Origin: Archegozetes longisetosus
Taxonomy: Eukaryota > Arthropoda > Arachnida > Sarcoptiformes > Trhypochthoniidae
NCBI GenBank assembly: GCA_018873245.2
Contig: JAEMBT020000004.1
Coordinates: 12,904,418 to 12,968,417 of the forward strand
Reading direction: 5' to 3'
DNA length: 64,000 bases
Numbering within the stretch: the first letter of the stretch is position 1; every line of letters begins with the position of its first letter. The position numbers and the translations under genes were made by a program. The notes under the pieces are model-generated. The model ran no database searches, was not told the DNA's origin, and saw only the letters and a list, made by a program, of their open reading frames with translations. Shown here one piece after another: positions 26,301 to 37,700 of this stretch.

Positions 26301-28393
26301 ATATATTGAGCTAGAAATTCATAGTATTACATTAAAAGATAGCTATGATTTTGGATCAAAGCTTAAGCAAAAGCTTGATCCTATAAATAGTTTGCTTTTA
26401 CTAATTAAAATTAGAAGAATGCAACAAATTTGCATAAATAAATATAATAAAATATGATGAATAATATAAAAGTTTATCGTGTTGTTCTATCGAGGCTAAG
26501 TCAATTGAATAATTTTTACGCTAAATTTGAGTTATTCAGAAGTTAGCCTAAGATTTATTTGCTCAATACTTTCATCATAAATTGTTATATTAGAGTTGAA
26601 GTGAGCTTCTGTTTAAGGCTGGAACACGAGTTTAGTTCGTAGCAGTTGTTAGCAATTGTTGTGTCAACTTTTAATTCTTTTTCATACAAATAACTTTTGC
26701 ATTTAATCGTGAACATTATTTTATAACAATGAAGAATTCGAGTAAATATTTGATATTCAATTAGCAGCTATCCGACAAAATAAGTCTTTCAGAAAGTTTT
26801 CTTGCAATCCGAGTTTTCATACAAAACGCTACTGAAAATTATAAGGCAATTGCGAACTTATTTTTATTGCAGGGCCTTTTACAGCAAGGATTGCTTCAGC
26901 AAAGTTTGCATAATTTGGCGACAGGACAAGGAGTCTTACCTCAATTTTCAGCGGCTGCAGCGGCACAACAGTTGCAACAATTGCAAGAAAGCCAACAACA
27001 GTCTGCGAAACAGTCACAGCAACATGTCTCACATCAATCATCACAGCCATCACTACTACAACAAACATCGGGAACACAGATTCAACAAAATCATCATCAA
27101 AGTCAACACCAACTTCATCAGCAAAATAAAATTAGTACAAATAGTGGTAGTGGTAGTGCTAATAATAATGTCAATACTATTAACAGCAATACTAACAGCT
27201 CATCAGTTTCTGCACATCCGCTTAAGGCTGCTGTGACTCGTGCTCAAGAACAAAATCTTGAAGAAATGACAGACTTAGAAGAGTTGGAACAGTTCGCCAA
27301 AACATTTAAGCAAAGAAGAATTAAATTAGGTTAGAGTCAAATTTTCTTGTTATTTTACATCATTCAAAACTATAAGTGCGATTAATTACTACAAATTCAA
27401 TAATTTAAATTTAAATAAAATTAGAAAATGATCACAAAGTTTTCTATAGTATTACAGCAGCATAAATTGACCTATTTATTCACGTGTTAAAAATACTTTA
27501 CAATTGCTTCAATAAGTTTTTAAAAGTTTAATTCAATATTGAATGTTACAAATTGGCGCACAATATTTGTAGTAAGACTATAAATTATATACATAGGTTT
27601 CACTCAGGGAGACGTTGGGTTAGCGATGGGTAAATTGTACGGTAATGACTTCAGTCAAACAACAATATCTCGTTTCGAAGCTCTTAACTTGAGTTTTAAG
27701 AATATGTGTAAATTAAAGCCATTACTGCAGAGATGGCTCGAAGATGCAGACGCTTCGCTTAATAATCCGACCGCTTTGAGTAGCTCCCATTCAACGCCAG
27801 AATCAATTAGTGGCAGAAGAAGAAAAAAGCGAACGAGTATTGAGACAACAGTTCGCGTATCACTAGAACGAGCGTTCTTACAGAACCCAAAGCCGACCTC
27901 TGAAGAGATCGCACTATTAGCTGATTCACTATGTATGGAGAAAGAAGTGGTTCGCGTCTGGTTTTGTAATCGTCGCCAAAAAGAGAAGCGCATAAATCCT
28001 CCAACAGGCTCTTCAATGATGTCTATGTCGATGGGGTCCTCGCCGACAGTCTCACCACTGCTGTCACTCTCAACTCCATTTACCGGTAATAACACGACCC
28101 CGACAGCTCCAAGTTCTACCTCATCATCTTTCAGCTGCACATCACCGATACCACAGACGACTAGTGCGTCATTGCCTCACATTAATAATCATCCGCCTCA
28201 TAATCTTAGTTCGCTATCAGCTCATAATCAATTTCCAGCCAGTCCTGAAAGTCGGTCTCCATCTCTGACCCCTAATTCAGGTGTTTCTGCTCATTCAGCT
28301 AACTCTACCTCAGCCAATAATTCCATGCAATCGATTAACATTCCAACTCTGAACTTATCTTCTCGTTCAGTCATTAAGTCTGATCGAAATTGA
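12756..28393 (+). CDS. nub/pdm2: Gene A: class II POU-homeodomain transcription factor (nubbin/pdm2, Oct-like), whole coding span
   Basis: Sequence-specific nuclear transcription factor of the POU class II family (nub/pdm2 in flies, Oct-1/Oct-2 in vertebrates), expected to bind octamer-type DNA. My model joins seven exons: 12756-12960, 24697-24812, 25380-25745, 25819-25893, 25986-26165, 26873-27329, 27597-28393. This gives 2196 nt, 731 residues plus stop, in frame throughout. Order in the protein: conserved N-terminal motif [14 protein letters not shown], acidic/serine segment, poly-Asn tract, Ala-rich then Gln-rich region (about 230-440), POU-specific domain (about 444-521), short linker, POU homeodomain (about 540-598) with helix-3 motif [13 protein letters not shown], Ser/Thr/Pro-rich tail. 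Gene B is its inverted paralogue. The assignment to class II is firm. Which copy corresponds to nub or pdm2 cannot be told, and the duplication may be independent of the fly one. Confidence 0.93.
13604..13649 (+). repeat. 23-bp tandem duplication
   Basis: Two head-to-tail copies starting CATTTTAAGGTT, differing by one base (G/A). Confidence 0.85.
14175..14230 (+). repeat. 14-bp tandem repeat, about four copies
   Basis: Unit TCTGTATAGCTGTG: three perfect copies at 14189-14230, preceded by one degenerate copy. It lies just outside mirrored element 12 and is missing from the right arm. Confidence 0.9.
14335..14565 (+). promoter_or_regulatory. Mirrored conserved element 12, left copy (intron 1 of gene A)
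   Basis: Matches 47375-47692. CTTTGCGTCCACTGGGGAT, GCAAATGCAAAGC and TTAAGCAGAAC are followed by about 39 unbroken bases from CTAATATC-like to ACTTACAAT. The right copy has a GA expansion inserted between its two halves. Confidence 0.7.
15300..15590 (+). promoter_or_regulatory. Mirrored conserved element 13, left copy (intron 1 of gene A)
   Basis: Matches 46325-46632. ATGCTATGCAAAGC, AATATGCATTTTCCATCT, TGTTGTTGTCATG, GAAGACATGTTCTGCATGTG and AAGTGTTTTGCAT are all in mirrored order. Confidence 0.7.
16440..16640 (+). promoter_or_regulatory. Mirrored conserved element 14, left copy (intron 1 of gene A)
   Basis: The core 16465-16534 (70 bases) shows no mismatch to 45838-45907. It includes CCGCAAATGTTGTTATTC and ATGGCTTCCTTTCGAAAATC. 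Weaker similarity continues to 16640. Confidence 0.75.
20331..20358 (+). repeat. GA microsatellite
   Basis: Pure (AG)n of about 28 bases in intron 1 of gene A. Confidence 0.9.
20686..20747 (+). promoter_or_regulatory. Mirrored conserved element 15, left copy (intron 1 of gene A)
   Basis: TGATGAGATACCATTAATCT is unbroken in the partner at 38688-38755, followed by a shared GACTGAC and TGCATTT. Confidence 0.6.
21270..21325 (+). promoter_or_regulatory. Mirrored conserved element 16, left copy (weak)
   Basis: CAATATG...TGTC and ACATACATCATAATCC-like blocks recur at 38205-38262 in reverse complement. Short and patchy. Confidence 0.35.
23330..23395 (+). promoter_or_regulatory. Mirrored conserved element 17, left copy (weak)
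   Basis: GTAATCCTCTTATG and an ATGCA-rich flank resemble the reverse complement of 37440-37512. Confidence 0.35.
24697..24812 (+). CDS. nub/pdm2: Gene A exon 2 (acidic/serine segment)
   Basis: Encodes residues 69-107, roughly [20 protein letters not shown] followed by an Asp-rich stretch ending in ERALNL. Acceptor TTTTTAAAG, donor TTG|GTCAGT. Gene B exon 2 is exactly the same length (116 nt) and keeps [26 protein letters not shown] and ALNL. An in-frame ATG at 24705, also present in gene B, could serve as an internal start if a transcript began in intron 1; there is no direct sign of such a promoter. Confidence 0.85.
25380..25745 (+). CDS. nub/pdm2: Gene A exon 3 (poly-Asn and Ala-rich segment)
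   Basis: Encodes residues 108-229, starting [15 protein letters not shown] and ending SVNQLITQ. A long asparagine-rich run, encoded by AAT/AAC repeats near 25425-25480, follows IAH and is missing from gene B. The remainder ([44 protein letters not shown]) is shared with gene B. Phase 0 at both ends; donor CAG|GTATGA. Confidence 0.9.
25819..25893 (+). CDS. nub/pdm2: Gene A exon 4 (25-residue Gln-rich exon)
   Basis: Short exon of 75 nt encoding [20 protein letters not shown] and then QQASK. Flanked by GTATTAG and AAG|GTATTG. Gene B has a 75-nt counterpart differing by one residue (L to M). Too short to be found as an open frame alone; supported by exact conservation of both splice sites between the copies. 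Confidence 0.88.
25986..26165 (+). CDS. nub/pdm2: Gene A exon 5 (Gln/Leu-rich activation region)
   Basis: Encodes residues 255-314, beginning [20 protein letters not shown] and ending LLLQNQ. Acceptor TTTCATTAG, donor CAG|GTTATT. Rich in Gln and Leu, as expected of Oct-type activation domains. Gene B's version is four codons longer because of extra glutamines. Confidence 0.9.
26873..27329 (+). CDS. nub/pdm2: Gene A exon 6 (Gln/His-rich region and start of POU-specific domain)
   Basis: Encodes residues 315-466 plus one base: [20 protein letters not shown], a long Q/H/S/N-rich stretch, [12 protein letters not shown], then the first helices of the POU-specific domain ([20 protein letters not shown]). 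It ends in phase 1 after KL with donor TTAG|GTTAGA. The intron interrupts the POU-specific domain at IKLG/FTQG in both copies. Confidence 0.9.
27597..28393 (+). CDS. nub/pdm2: Gene A exon 7 (POU-specific remainder, homeodomain, C-terminal tail)
   Basis: Encodes residues 467-731. It starts [20 protein letters not shown] and completes the POU-specific domain through [12 protein letters not shown] linker of about 15 residues follows, then the homeodomain from [10 protein letters not shown] to [12 protein letters not shown], with the Cys at homeodomain position 50 typical of POU proteins. The tail is Ser/Thr/Pro-rich with an SPESRSP-type motif and ends IKSDRN at a TGA. From GFTQG to the linker the protein is identical to gene B, while many third codon positions differ. 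Confidence 0.97.
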
Positions 28394-31300
28394 AATCATT
28401 GTGTTTATTACTATTATTATTACTATTATTATTTTAAACAATTTTATTTGAAAGAAGATATTACTATTATTCTGGTTATGGGTTCGTGTTTTTCATTCAT
28501 CTTCATTTATTTTGTAAAACTATTGCCGTCTGAAAAAGAAGTCTTGTTGTCAATAATTGTCAGCTTAATATCAAAATGAAAGGTAATAATTTCCGAATAA
28601 ATGGTTCCTAAACAGTATTTTTTATGTCAATATATTATATTATTGTAAATACAACTACTGAATGCCATAATTGAAGAATATGGACATAAGAATACTATTG
28701 AATAATGAAATTGCGCTCAAATGAAAATCATGAATCGATTGCATTCCCTCTAAATTGTTTGAAATCAACAAATATATTTTGATTATTGCAATTTTGTCAT
28801 AAGTGTGCATAAAATTCAAAATTGAAAAACAATGTTCTGCTAGTTTTGATTCAATAATATACCGATTAAATAAGTTTAGTTCTATACTTAAAGTTAATGG
28901 AAACGTCTTATGAAGTTTACGTTATGTGAATGAATTAACGTTGAAAGCCTATACTTAGTTCATTTCTGATAACTACTTTGATTTAAACTATCGCAACTCG
29001 TCTCATATTGCACTATAGCATTCATTGAAGTAATAGTTTTACTGTTATCGCTCTTCTTGCAAATTAGGAACAAATTTCTAGCAAAACATTGTTATTAAAT
29101 GAGCTTTGGTTCAAAACTAAAACTAACATATGAAAATGAAAGGCAGGGACAGTATTGGCAATTAGAAAATTATATTGACTGTAAGTGTAATTTAAACTTT
29201 TCTGGCAATAATGATTAGTCCTCAGGAATTGATGATTCTTTTGTACGCAATACTGAAATTATTATGTATGGCTTCAAATTCTACTCTTTTATAGCTTAAT
29301 TTTTAAAGACTATTTTTACCTCATATTAATTTTTCTCTTTTTTATTACTTTTAATTTATATTCTAAGCGAAAACCGAATTTTCAATATATTGACTCAAAT
29401 CAAGTTTTTCAATCATTATCTGGTTGTTCGCTCAAAATAGATAAATAATTTTTTACCAATTATGGTAATTAGGCAAATGTTGATTATCTCACATCAAAAG
29501 AATAACGGGTTAAATAGTGTATAGTATGAATCAATGTTAAACAATTGACAAATGAATCAGAATATGAGTGAATCTGAATCTGAGTTGTTTTTATAGAAAC
29601 CTAAAGTAATACATTTTAAAATAGTTTATGTAAATATACAAGTCGTTAAAATTATTAATTGGATGGCAATTGCATTTGTTTTATGATATGTTAATTTAGA
29701 TTTTAGGGACCTTATACTTTGGGGTTATTTTCGTTTTTTTTGATTCATTCAAATAAATTCTTATTTTTGATCAGATCAAAACTGGGAGTATGTTATCAAT
29801 TAGTTGTGATCATTGATTATTAAGTAGAAATTAATTGTAACGACTCAAAAGTAACTAATAGATCGACTAAATAGATTTGACTGCAATTAGATATAATTGG
29901 GGTAAGACTTATATAAATATGATTAAATTGCTGGTGGGTCTAAATACGATTAATTAATGGGTGAATAATTGCCTTTTAGGTGCTTTACTATAAACACGTT
30001 CCTAAAACGCATTGCTTTGATTCAGGTATTATAAGATTTATACTCTCTATTAATAAAACTACCTCTTCATTGAAATAAACAATCAAAATGAAAATTACGA
30101 GTATTTAGCTACAACTCAGGTTCGTATTGAATGTTTCGAGTAATGTATTCAAACAAAAGTTGTTTTACGAATAAAAACATGTATTGTATCTCAGGTGCGA
30201 AAAGTGCGAACATTAAGATTACATTTTAGCAAATTCGAAAGTTATTATATCATTTTTATTTGTTTAAAAGCAGTTTGTTTTTTAAGCTCTATAGGAAAAT
30301 TTGATACTCTCTATGACATATTTTTAATGAAACCATCATTTGAATCATAGTAAAAAAATTAATTGTAAAGACCGGTTATAATAAAGATATTAATGAACAA
30401 AATTCATTGTAAATGTAATATAAATTTTTTTCATCTCAAATGAAAAGTTTTTTAAATGCTACACATGTTCAGATGCTTAACGAATTGCTTCCTCAAAAAC
30501 GACTGTTTGTAACAATTGAGGGCTTATAAAACACTTGAGATTTGACTTATTCCACTTAATGATAGAGACATCAAAATGTTTGAGCTTAAACTAAATTTCT
30601 ATTGATATAAGTAAATGATTGCAGTATTCAAATTAATGTCAAATTACAATTTCCTTCTAAGTCCTCAAATGTTTCTCTATACTATGTAAGTTTACGTATT
30701 TTCGTATTTATAAACTCAAAACTATCAAAAGTAAAAACGTGTACAATAATAAAGTTATATAATTATAATTAATAAAAATATTAAAAATTTTAAATCTGAT
30801 ACTATTTTAATTTTACTTCATTTTAATATATTTAACGGTTGATTATGAAGGCAAACTCAAAAAGTTATCAATGAAAAAAGCATGTTGTGGCTCACCAGGC
30901 TATTCCGTTATAAACATTCGAAGGCTCCTCTGCTATACAGACGTATTTCTTAGCTTCCCTAGTATACTAGGTATCTTTCTATTGCAGAGCACACTCCAAT
31001 TATTGAACTTCGTGTGCTATCTTCTTTCACCAAACTGTAATTCGAACAATATTTCGATAATTAAAGCATATATTTAAAAAGATGATCTCTGAAATTCGTA
31101 ACCAAAAGTAATTTAGAGCTAAATAACCCTTAAAACATTGCGTCAAACTGACGCTCGACAGCTTGGATTAGTTATCAGCTATTGTAGAGTTGGGTTATTG
31201 CAGTAATGTTTACATGCAGTGCAGTGTTGTTTGTTTGCTGGTCACTTTTTGAAAGTCAAAACATTAACATTTTAGCCATTTATGCACACCTATTCAACAA

Positions 31301-34043
31301 TTTTGAATGATTCAACTGAACAATGCCTGATAAATGATGGAACGGCCAATTCTCAGTTGAAAACAGACTTTAAGTATCATATTATCTATCATACTGCCAC
31401 CGACGTTACGTGAAAACTTGATTTATATCTCAAATTAAGAATAATTAATTAACTTGCCAAACACTTTAGGAGCTCTCATAATTATCAATATATAAAAGTT
31501 TTGGATAATTAAACACGGACCTTTTATTTTAAAAACGGTTGACTTGATGAACTTTTCGACTGAGATATATCACTCTTTTATTAACTGAAATTTCATTTTA
31601 AGCAACTTAATTTGTTTTTGATTAAACATTTGATTTAAATTCGAGTTGAGCCTTAGCCTTGTGTTTTGATCCAAACATTTTGCAAAATGAATCATTTGAC
31701 CATAAACTTAATTGAAATGAATAAGAATTAGATTAATTGAAAAGAGTTATTTGTTTATTTAATTGCTAATGAATCAAATTTTTGAATTCATACATATTAT
31801 TATGTGATCAACAAATATTTATGTACATTTATGAGCCAATTATCAGTCTTGTTATTTAATAGGTGTTGTCATAACATTAATGTTAACATTGAATCATTAA
31901 AACCAAAAAATGTCTTAAAGGGACACAGTCTTAACAGCTATTACAATATAAAATCAACACATTCATAATGTTTAAATTAATTTACATAATTATTAGAGAA
32001 GAAGCATTAACTACAATGAGCGCGAACGAAAAATTATATTATCAAAATTGAAAGATAAATCAAACAGTTTTTTGACAATTCAAAATTTGATGAGGGATTA
32101 AACGACTTTCTCAATCCTTAAAATATGAGATATATTTCAAATCGTAGTATTGATAACTGTTTTATAAAATAGCATTAATAGTTTTGAAAATTGAGCACAG
32201 CTAATGATTCCGTCACTTAAGTTTATGACATTTTTAAGGTAAAGTTGGAAAAGGATCAGATCGCAATACAGATGTAAAAGTTGCAAATGTTGCAAATGGT
32301 TTTTACTAATATTATGCTCTTAGAATATAAGTGTTGGCACAAGCTTTTCAATATTGAAATATTTGTTTTAGAGCACAAGTTTGTTATTAAAGCGAAAAAC
32401 ATTAAGAGTTTGGATAAATTTGAGTTTTTATGTTATTATCTCAAATATTTAATGGATTGATAGACCGCTAACCCTTTAAAGTTGACAGTTCCCTATAGAT
32501 AAGAGGTAGATAGCGGTTCAATAATTGACCTAAACTTTGCAGAAAGTTAAGAGATCGTCAACTCGTCAACATATAGTCTATGTTTATAGATAGAGACTAA
32601 TTTAGAGTAAATGGCGTTTAATTAGGAACTGTATTGACAATCAATTTACCATAAAACAGATACAATTTAGGAACATATCAGTCAATAGAAAGCACCGATA
32701 GGAAGGCTTTAAAGAAAAGTATTAACACTCTACTCATGTTTATGACTATTTATAGTCAGTTACAATTGAAATAAAAGACGTCAATTATAGAGAGTTATCT
32801 TTATATGAAAGTATTCACTTTTTAATGGAATGTCTTTATTTTATGTTAATATTAGAAAAATAATAGAAATCAAAACAGGATAAACTAAATAGCATTTAAG
32901 TCTTCTGTTAATAAATATCGAAACACGGCTTCAGATTAAGTACAATGTATTACAATTATAAAAAAGGGAATGTAAGTCATTTTTACAACAGAGGGTCGCA
33001 TCAATTCATTTTTGAATGTTTTTCAGGACCAGCAACTATTCAAATGAGTTGAATGCACTTAAAATATAGCCGACAATTTCTAACAATTCAAACTTACAAA
33101 AAACTTTGTCCCCAAACTATTCCCCAATTATATACAGTACACGTCAAACTATTGTTCTAATGTGACCTCTTATTTGTTTCCATTACATGATTATTGTTTT
33201 CTAAATAATCATTTGATTGCAGTCCAAACATTTTCAATTGAAACAATTTTAGGGTATATTTTATGATTCAGTAAAACATTTTAGAAAACTGTTTTGTAAC
33301 TTTATCGTAGACAATCCTTATTAATAGTATTGCCTGCAAATTATACAGTTTTTATTTTTAATAAGATAACTATTGCTAAGCCAAAACTGACGCCTCATTT
33401 CCACTAACGATCGCTCATAAATTCTCGATTATTTGACAAATTAGATAAACCGTTTTTTAAAATTTGACAGTTAATCCATGAGATACATTTCTGGTAAAAG
33501 ATATACCTGAAGAACAAACAGTATAACTGAGCGCAAATTGCTTTTAAGTTAATTTCGGAACATTTGAATAAACTGATGAAAACGAACGCTAAAACATAAT
33601 AAATGAATTAAAAAGTGGAAAATAAACACTAACATTTTTTAAAAATAGTGTAGACTTAAGTATAAACTATTAGTAAAAATAATGCTTTTCGGTCTCAATT
33701 TTGATTGATCTCATTATAAATTGATGTAACAAATTAAAATCACAAAAATGTCAATCCTTTTCATAACCCGTTTACAATGAATGAATATATTTTATATTTT
33801 TGAAGAAAAGTCAGTTGAGCGCAAAGATTTAAGTCGGTTTAGCTTTTAATTACTTATTGACAAACAATAATTGAATCAATCAGTTGCATACACAATGATA
33901 TGGAAATGTTTTTCTTTAGGAACTATTTGCACGATTTTTGATTCTTATTATGACCACATCTAGTTGAGATGAAGATAAACTTTTTCCAGAAAAGTCACAC
34001 CAACACCAAATCAAACAAGTTTTACACATAATTTATCAATGTG
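28394..34043. other. Spacer between the convergent POU genes
   Basis: Contains both 3' UTRs and the inversion axis. Very AT-rich, no coding sequence supported. On the gene B side a TTTATT at 33351 (AATAAA on the - strand) is a possible polyA signal. I see no mirrored island here. Confidence 0.6.
28596..28601 (+). terminator. Candidate polyadenylation signal, gene A
   Basis: AATAAA about 200 bases after the gene A stop codon, the first such hexamer I see there. In DNA this AT-rich the hexamer occurs often by chance. Confidence 0.35.
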
Positions 34044-34753
34044 TTAGTCTCTTTCATTTTTAATAGTTTGCGGTTGTGTTAATGGAATGCCTCCGATCGA
34101 GTTCGAAGTATTGGAATGAGCCGAATATGAAGAGGCGGGAGTTAGTGGTGACCGACTCTCAGGACTCGGCGGTAATATTGCAACTCCAGATGAGTTATGC
34201 GTCTGCATCGATGAGACAAGTGAAGCGTTAGGTGACGTGAAATTAAGTGATGAGGTAGTGGTCAGGTTTGTTGGAACTGATGTGAACGCCATCGACATCG
34301 AACTGATCGGTGAAGACGGAGATCCAACGCCTGACACTCCAGACGGCGGAGGATTTATGCGCTTCTCTTTTTGGCGGCGATTACAAAACCAGACGCGAAC
34401 CACCTCTTTCTCCATACATAATGAGTTGCCTAACATTGTTATCTCCTCAGAAGTTGGTTTTGGGTTCTGTAAAAATGCGCGTTCGAGCGCCACTCTAGTA
34501 CTGGTCTCAATACTAGTTCTCTTCTTTCTTCTTCTTCCACTTAATGAATCAGGTGTTGAGTGCGCACTACTCAGAGCCGTCGGATTATTGAGTGACGCGT
34601 CCGCGTCTTCGAGCCATCTTTGAAGCAAAGGTTTCAATTTACACATATTTTTGAAACTTAGGTTAAGTGCTTCAAAACGAGATATTGTTGTTTGACTGAA
34701 ATCATTGCCATATAATTTACCCATTGCCAGCCCAACGTCTCCCTGAGTGAAAC
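34044..34753 (-). CDS. nub/pdm2: Gene B exon 7 (POU-specific remainder, homeodomain, C-terminal tail)
   Basis: Encodes residues 487-722. It continues [20 protein letters not shown], then the homeodomain [20 protein letters not shown] through [13 protein letters not shown], then a Ser/Thr-rich tail with [12 protein letters not shown] and the ending TIKNERD. Homeodomain differences from gene A include STRVALER for TVRVSLER and ITMLGN for IALLAD; the recognition helix is unchanged. Confidence 0.97.
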
Positions 34754-37700
34754 CTATCCAACAAATAGTCATTTGATATTTAATTGATTTGATTGGAAAA
34801 CAAATTTCAAAACTCAATAAAGTGATCAATTTAACAAAATTATAAAAGACTAAATTCAATTGAAAAATAAATTTAAATTATTTTAAGTTATGGTTGAGTC
34901 AATACCTAATTTAATTCTTCTTTGTTTGAAGGTTTTGGCGAATTGTTCCAATTCTTCCAAATCAGTCATTTCTTCGGGATTGGGTTCCGTTGGACGCGTA
35001 ACCGCAGCTTTGAGCGGATGCGGAGTAACCGTGGAGTTAGTATTACTGGTATTACTATTACTAGTGTTGACATTATTGTTAGAAATGCCACTATTTGTAC
35101 TAATTTTATTTTGCTGATGAATTTGATGTTGATTTTGTTGTGCCACCACTTGTTGATGATGTTGTTGCGAATGATGATTCGACTGGATTTGCGCTCCTGT
35201 TGTCTGTTGTTGTGTCTGATGCTGCTGCTGTACTGAAGGCTGTTGTGAGGACTGATTTGATGCGTGCTGTGTTTGGTGCGATTGAGAACTCACTGAATGC
35301 AATGCTTGTTGGCTTTCCTGGAATTGTTGCAACTGTTGTGCTGCTGCAGCCGCTGCCACTTGGGGTAAGACTCCTTGTCCTGCCGCCAAATTATGCAAAC
35401 TTTGCTGAAACAATCCTTGTTGTAAGAGGCCCTGCATTTCCAATATAGTCATAAAATATAGTCATTTTTGAAAAAATTCGTAAAAACAGCTTTTAACGCT
35501 TAGCATCCAATACAAAATAACCATATTGAATATGTTATGTTTGAGTCAATAACTTTTAGACTTTCTATTTATCTTATACTCTGTTTCGTGCAACCATATT
35601 CTCATCATTCGGAGTTTTCTATGTTTCTAAGTCTAAATTTGCTATACTTAACAGTGATAACAGAAATTATTTGACTCATATCATTTTTTATTAGGTTTTA
35701 TGTCTTTATTGAATTCTGAATTTCATTTTATATCATTACTATTCTGTCGAACACTGTTATAAACTTAAAATTATTCAAATATTAAACAAATAAGATTGCA
35801 TACTAGAAATCGGTCTAAATATTTTAAGCAAATACTACCAGTTCGATATTTTTGCATTTGAAAATAAATTTGATTATCTAGCTTTCAGATGTTATATGTT
35901 TATGATTATGATTTTTGTTAAACTAGTTAATCAATCAGAAAGAGCATATGAATACAGCACTACCTGATTCTGCAGTAGAAGTTGTGCTTGTAATTGTTGT
36001 AGATTGGTTGGCATTTGTCCGATTTGGTTCTGTTGTAAGAACAATAGCGGCTGAATGCTTTGCAGATTTTGCTGCTGTTGTTGCAATTGTTGCTGAATTT
36101 GTTGCAAATCTGGTGCCTGAGACGAAAGACCCGCTAATGTATTGGTCACCGGTAACTGTAAAGGCAACGATTATATCAGCTTTCAATTACAAATGGAATC
36201 ATTTCTGATCGAATGTTAAACTGAACCAATACCTTAGACGCCTGTTGTAATTGTTGCGCTAATCCTGCCTGTAATAGCATTTGCTGCTGTCCCGCCTGTG
36301 CCATTAACTAATACAACAATTTATTCGTTTGAGTAAATCAGTTTTGAAAACTTTGAAAGTTTAATCATTACCTGAGTCAGTAATTGATTGACAGAGATGC
36401 CATTAGCAGCGGCTGCTGTGGCGAGAGCTGCCGCAGCTGTCGCGAATGTGGTCGGAGATAATTGAGGTCCTGACTGTTGGCCTGTTGTACCATTTCCACT
36501 GCCATTGCGTTCGTTTGTATTGAATAGAGTTTTAGACGAGTTTCGACCCGAAGATAACTTTGAGATCGAGCTTCCATTCGGTGTTATCGAGTTCTTGCTC
36601 ACACGACTTATGCTATTATTGAAAGCACTGGTGTTGTGAGCGACGCTTACAGTCGCATCAATTGGTTCGTCATCCATGGCCTAGAATTAGATCAGATTGG
36701 TTTAGAAATAAAAAGTTAAAAGTTTAAAACAAAGTTATTGAAATCTCCAGTTTTCACAATAATTACCAAATTTAGTGCTTTATCCGAATCCAAGCTGTTG
36801 TCGTCGTCCTGACCCAAATCTCCGGAATCATTGCTTGACCTGCTGTCCTGCGTGTCAGAGAGGTCACCATTCATTCCTGGGTCTGAAAAGTCAATTTTTA
36901 ATCAATATTTAATTAATGAATTAATTTGAATTCTATAATATATTTGATTCAGACAAATAAAAGGCAGTATAGTTTGAATTTTGAAAACTGAGTTTGTTTT
37001 TTCTAAATTGAATGCAACAGCTCTTAATAGATAAATAATTTTTACATAAGCTTCTGATTGAGTTGGAATACTAAATGCATAAATAAATATTGTTGAGCTT
37101 ATTTTACAGTATTTATTGGAGCGTTATATTATGCAAATATTATGCGGGAGTAAAGACTCTAATTCGCAGTTAACAGATATTTGCTAATTTTCACTGAGCA
37201 TTAACAATCATTTATTAATATAATCAAAAATATAAATTAGAGAATACTTTTGTGCCATTTTATAAAAGCAATATTCAAAAATATATGCATTCAATGAAAG
37301 ATTCGGTCAGTTTGTTATTCAATATTTGAATGAAAGCTTTTGATTGATAGAATTTGAAAGTTTTATCCTAAACTTTGAATAAAAGTTATACAAAAGTAAA
37401 AAATAGGAGAAGAAAAAGTTTGTGAAATGGGAAATGCGCACACATTTGCATAAGAGGATTACCGCATGAGCGCAATATGCATAATGTGATGCATTTGCTT
37501 CCTATTGAGTGCTATGTTTACAAGTTTGAGTCTCTCAGTTTCAAAACCATATAAAAAGTGTTGTTCGCGCGCATACGTCTCTCGAGTGATGCACATTTGA
37601 ATTATTTGAATACAATATGTTACGGCCGTAAAGAAAACAGTGTCTCCTTTAAAACAAACGCCAATACATTATTGAACGAGTCAGTGTAGTTTACGTTGCC

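Noticed and set aside
27655..28140. 161-residue frame antisense to gene A exon 7, and similar frames at 34237-34623 and 34890-35448
   Set aside because: Shadows of the POU exons on the opposite strand.
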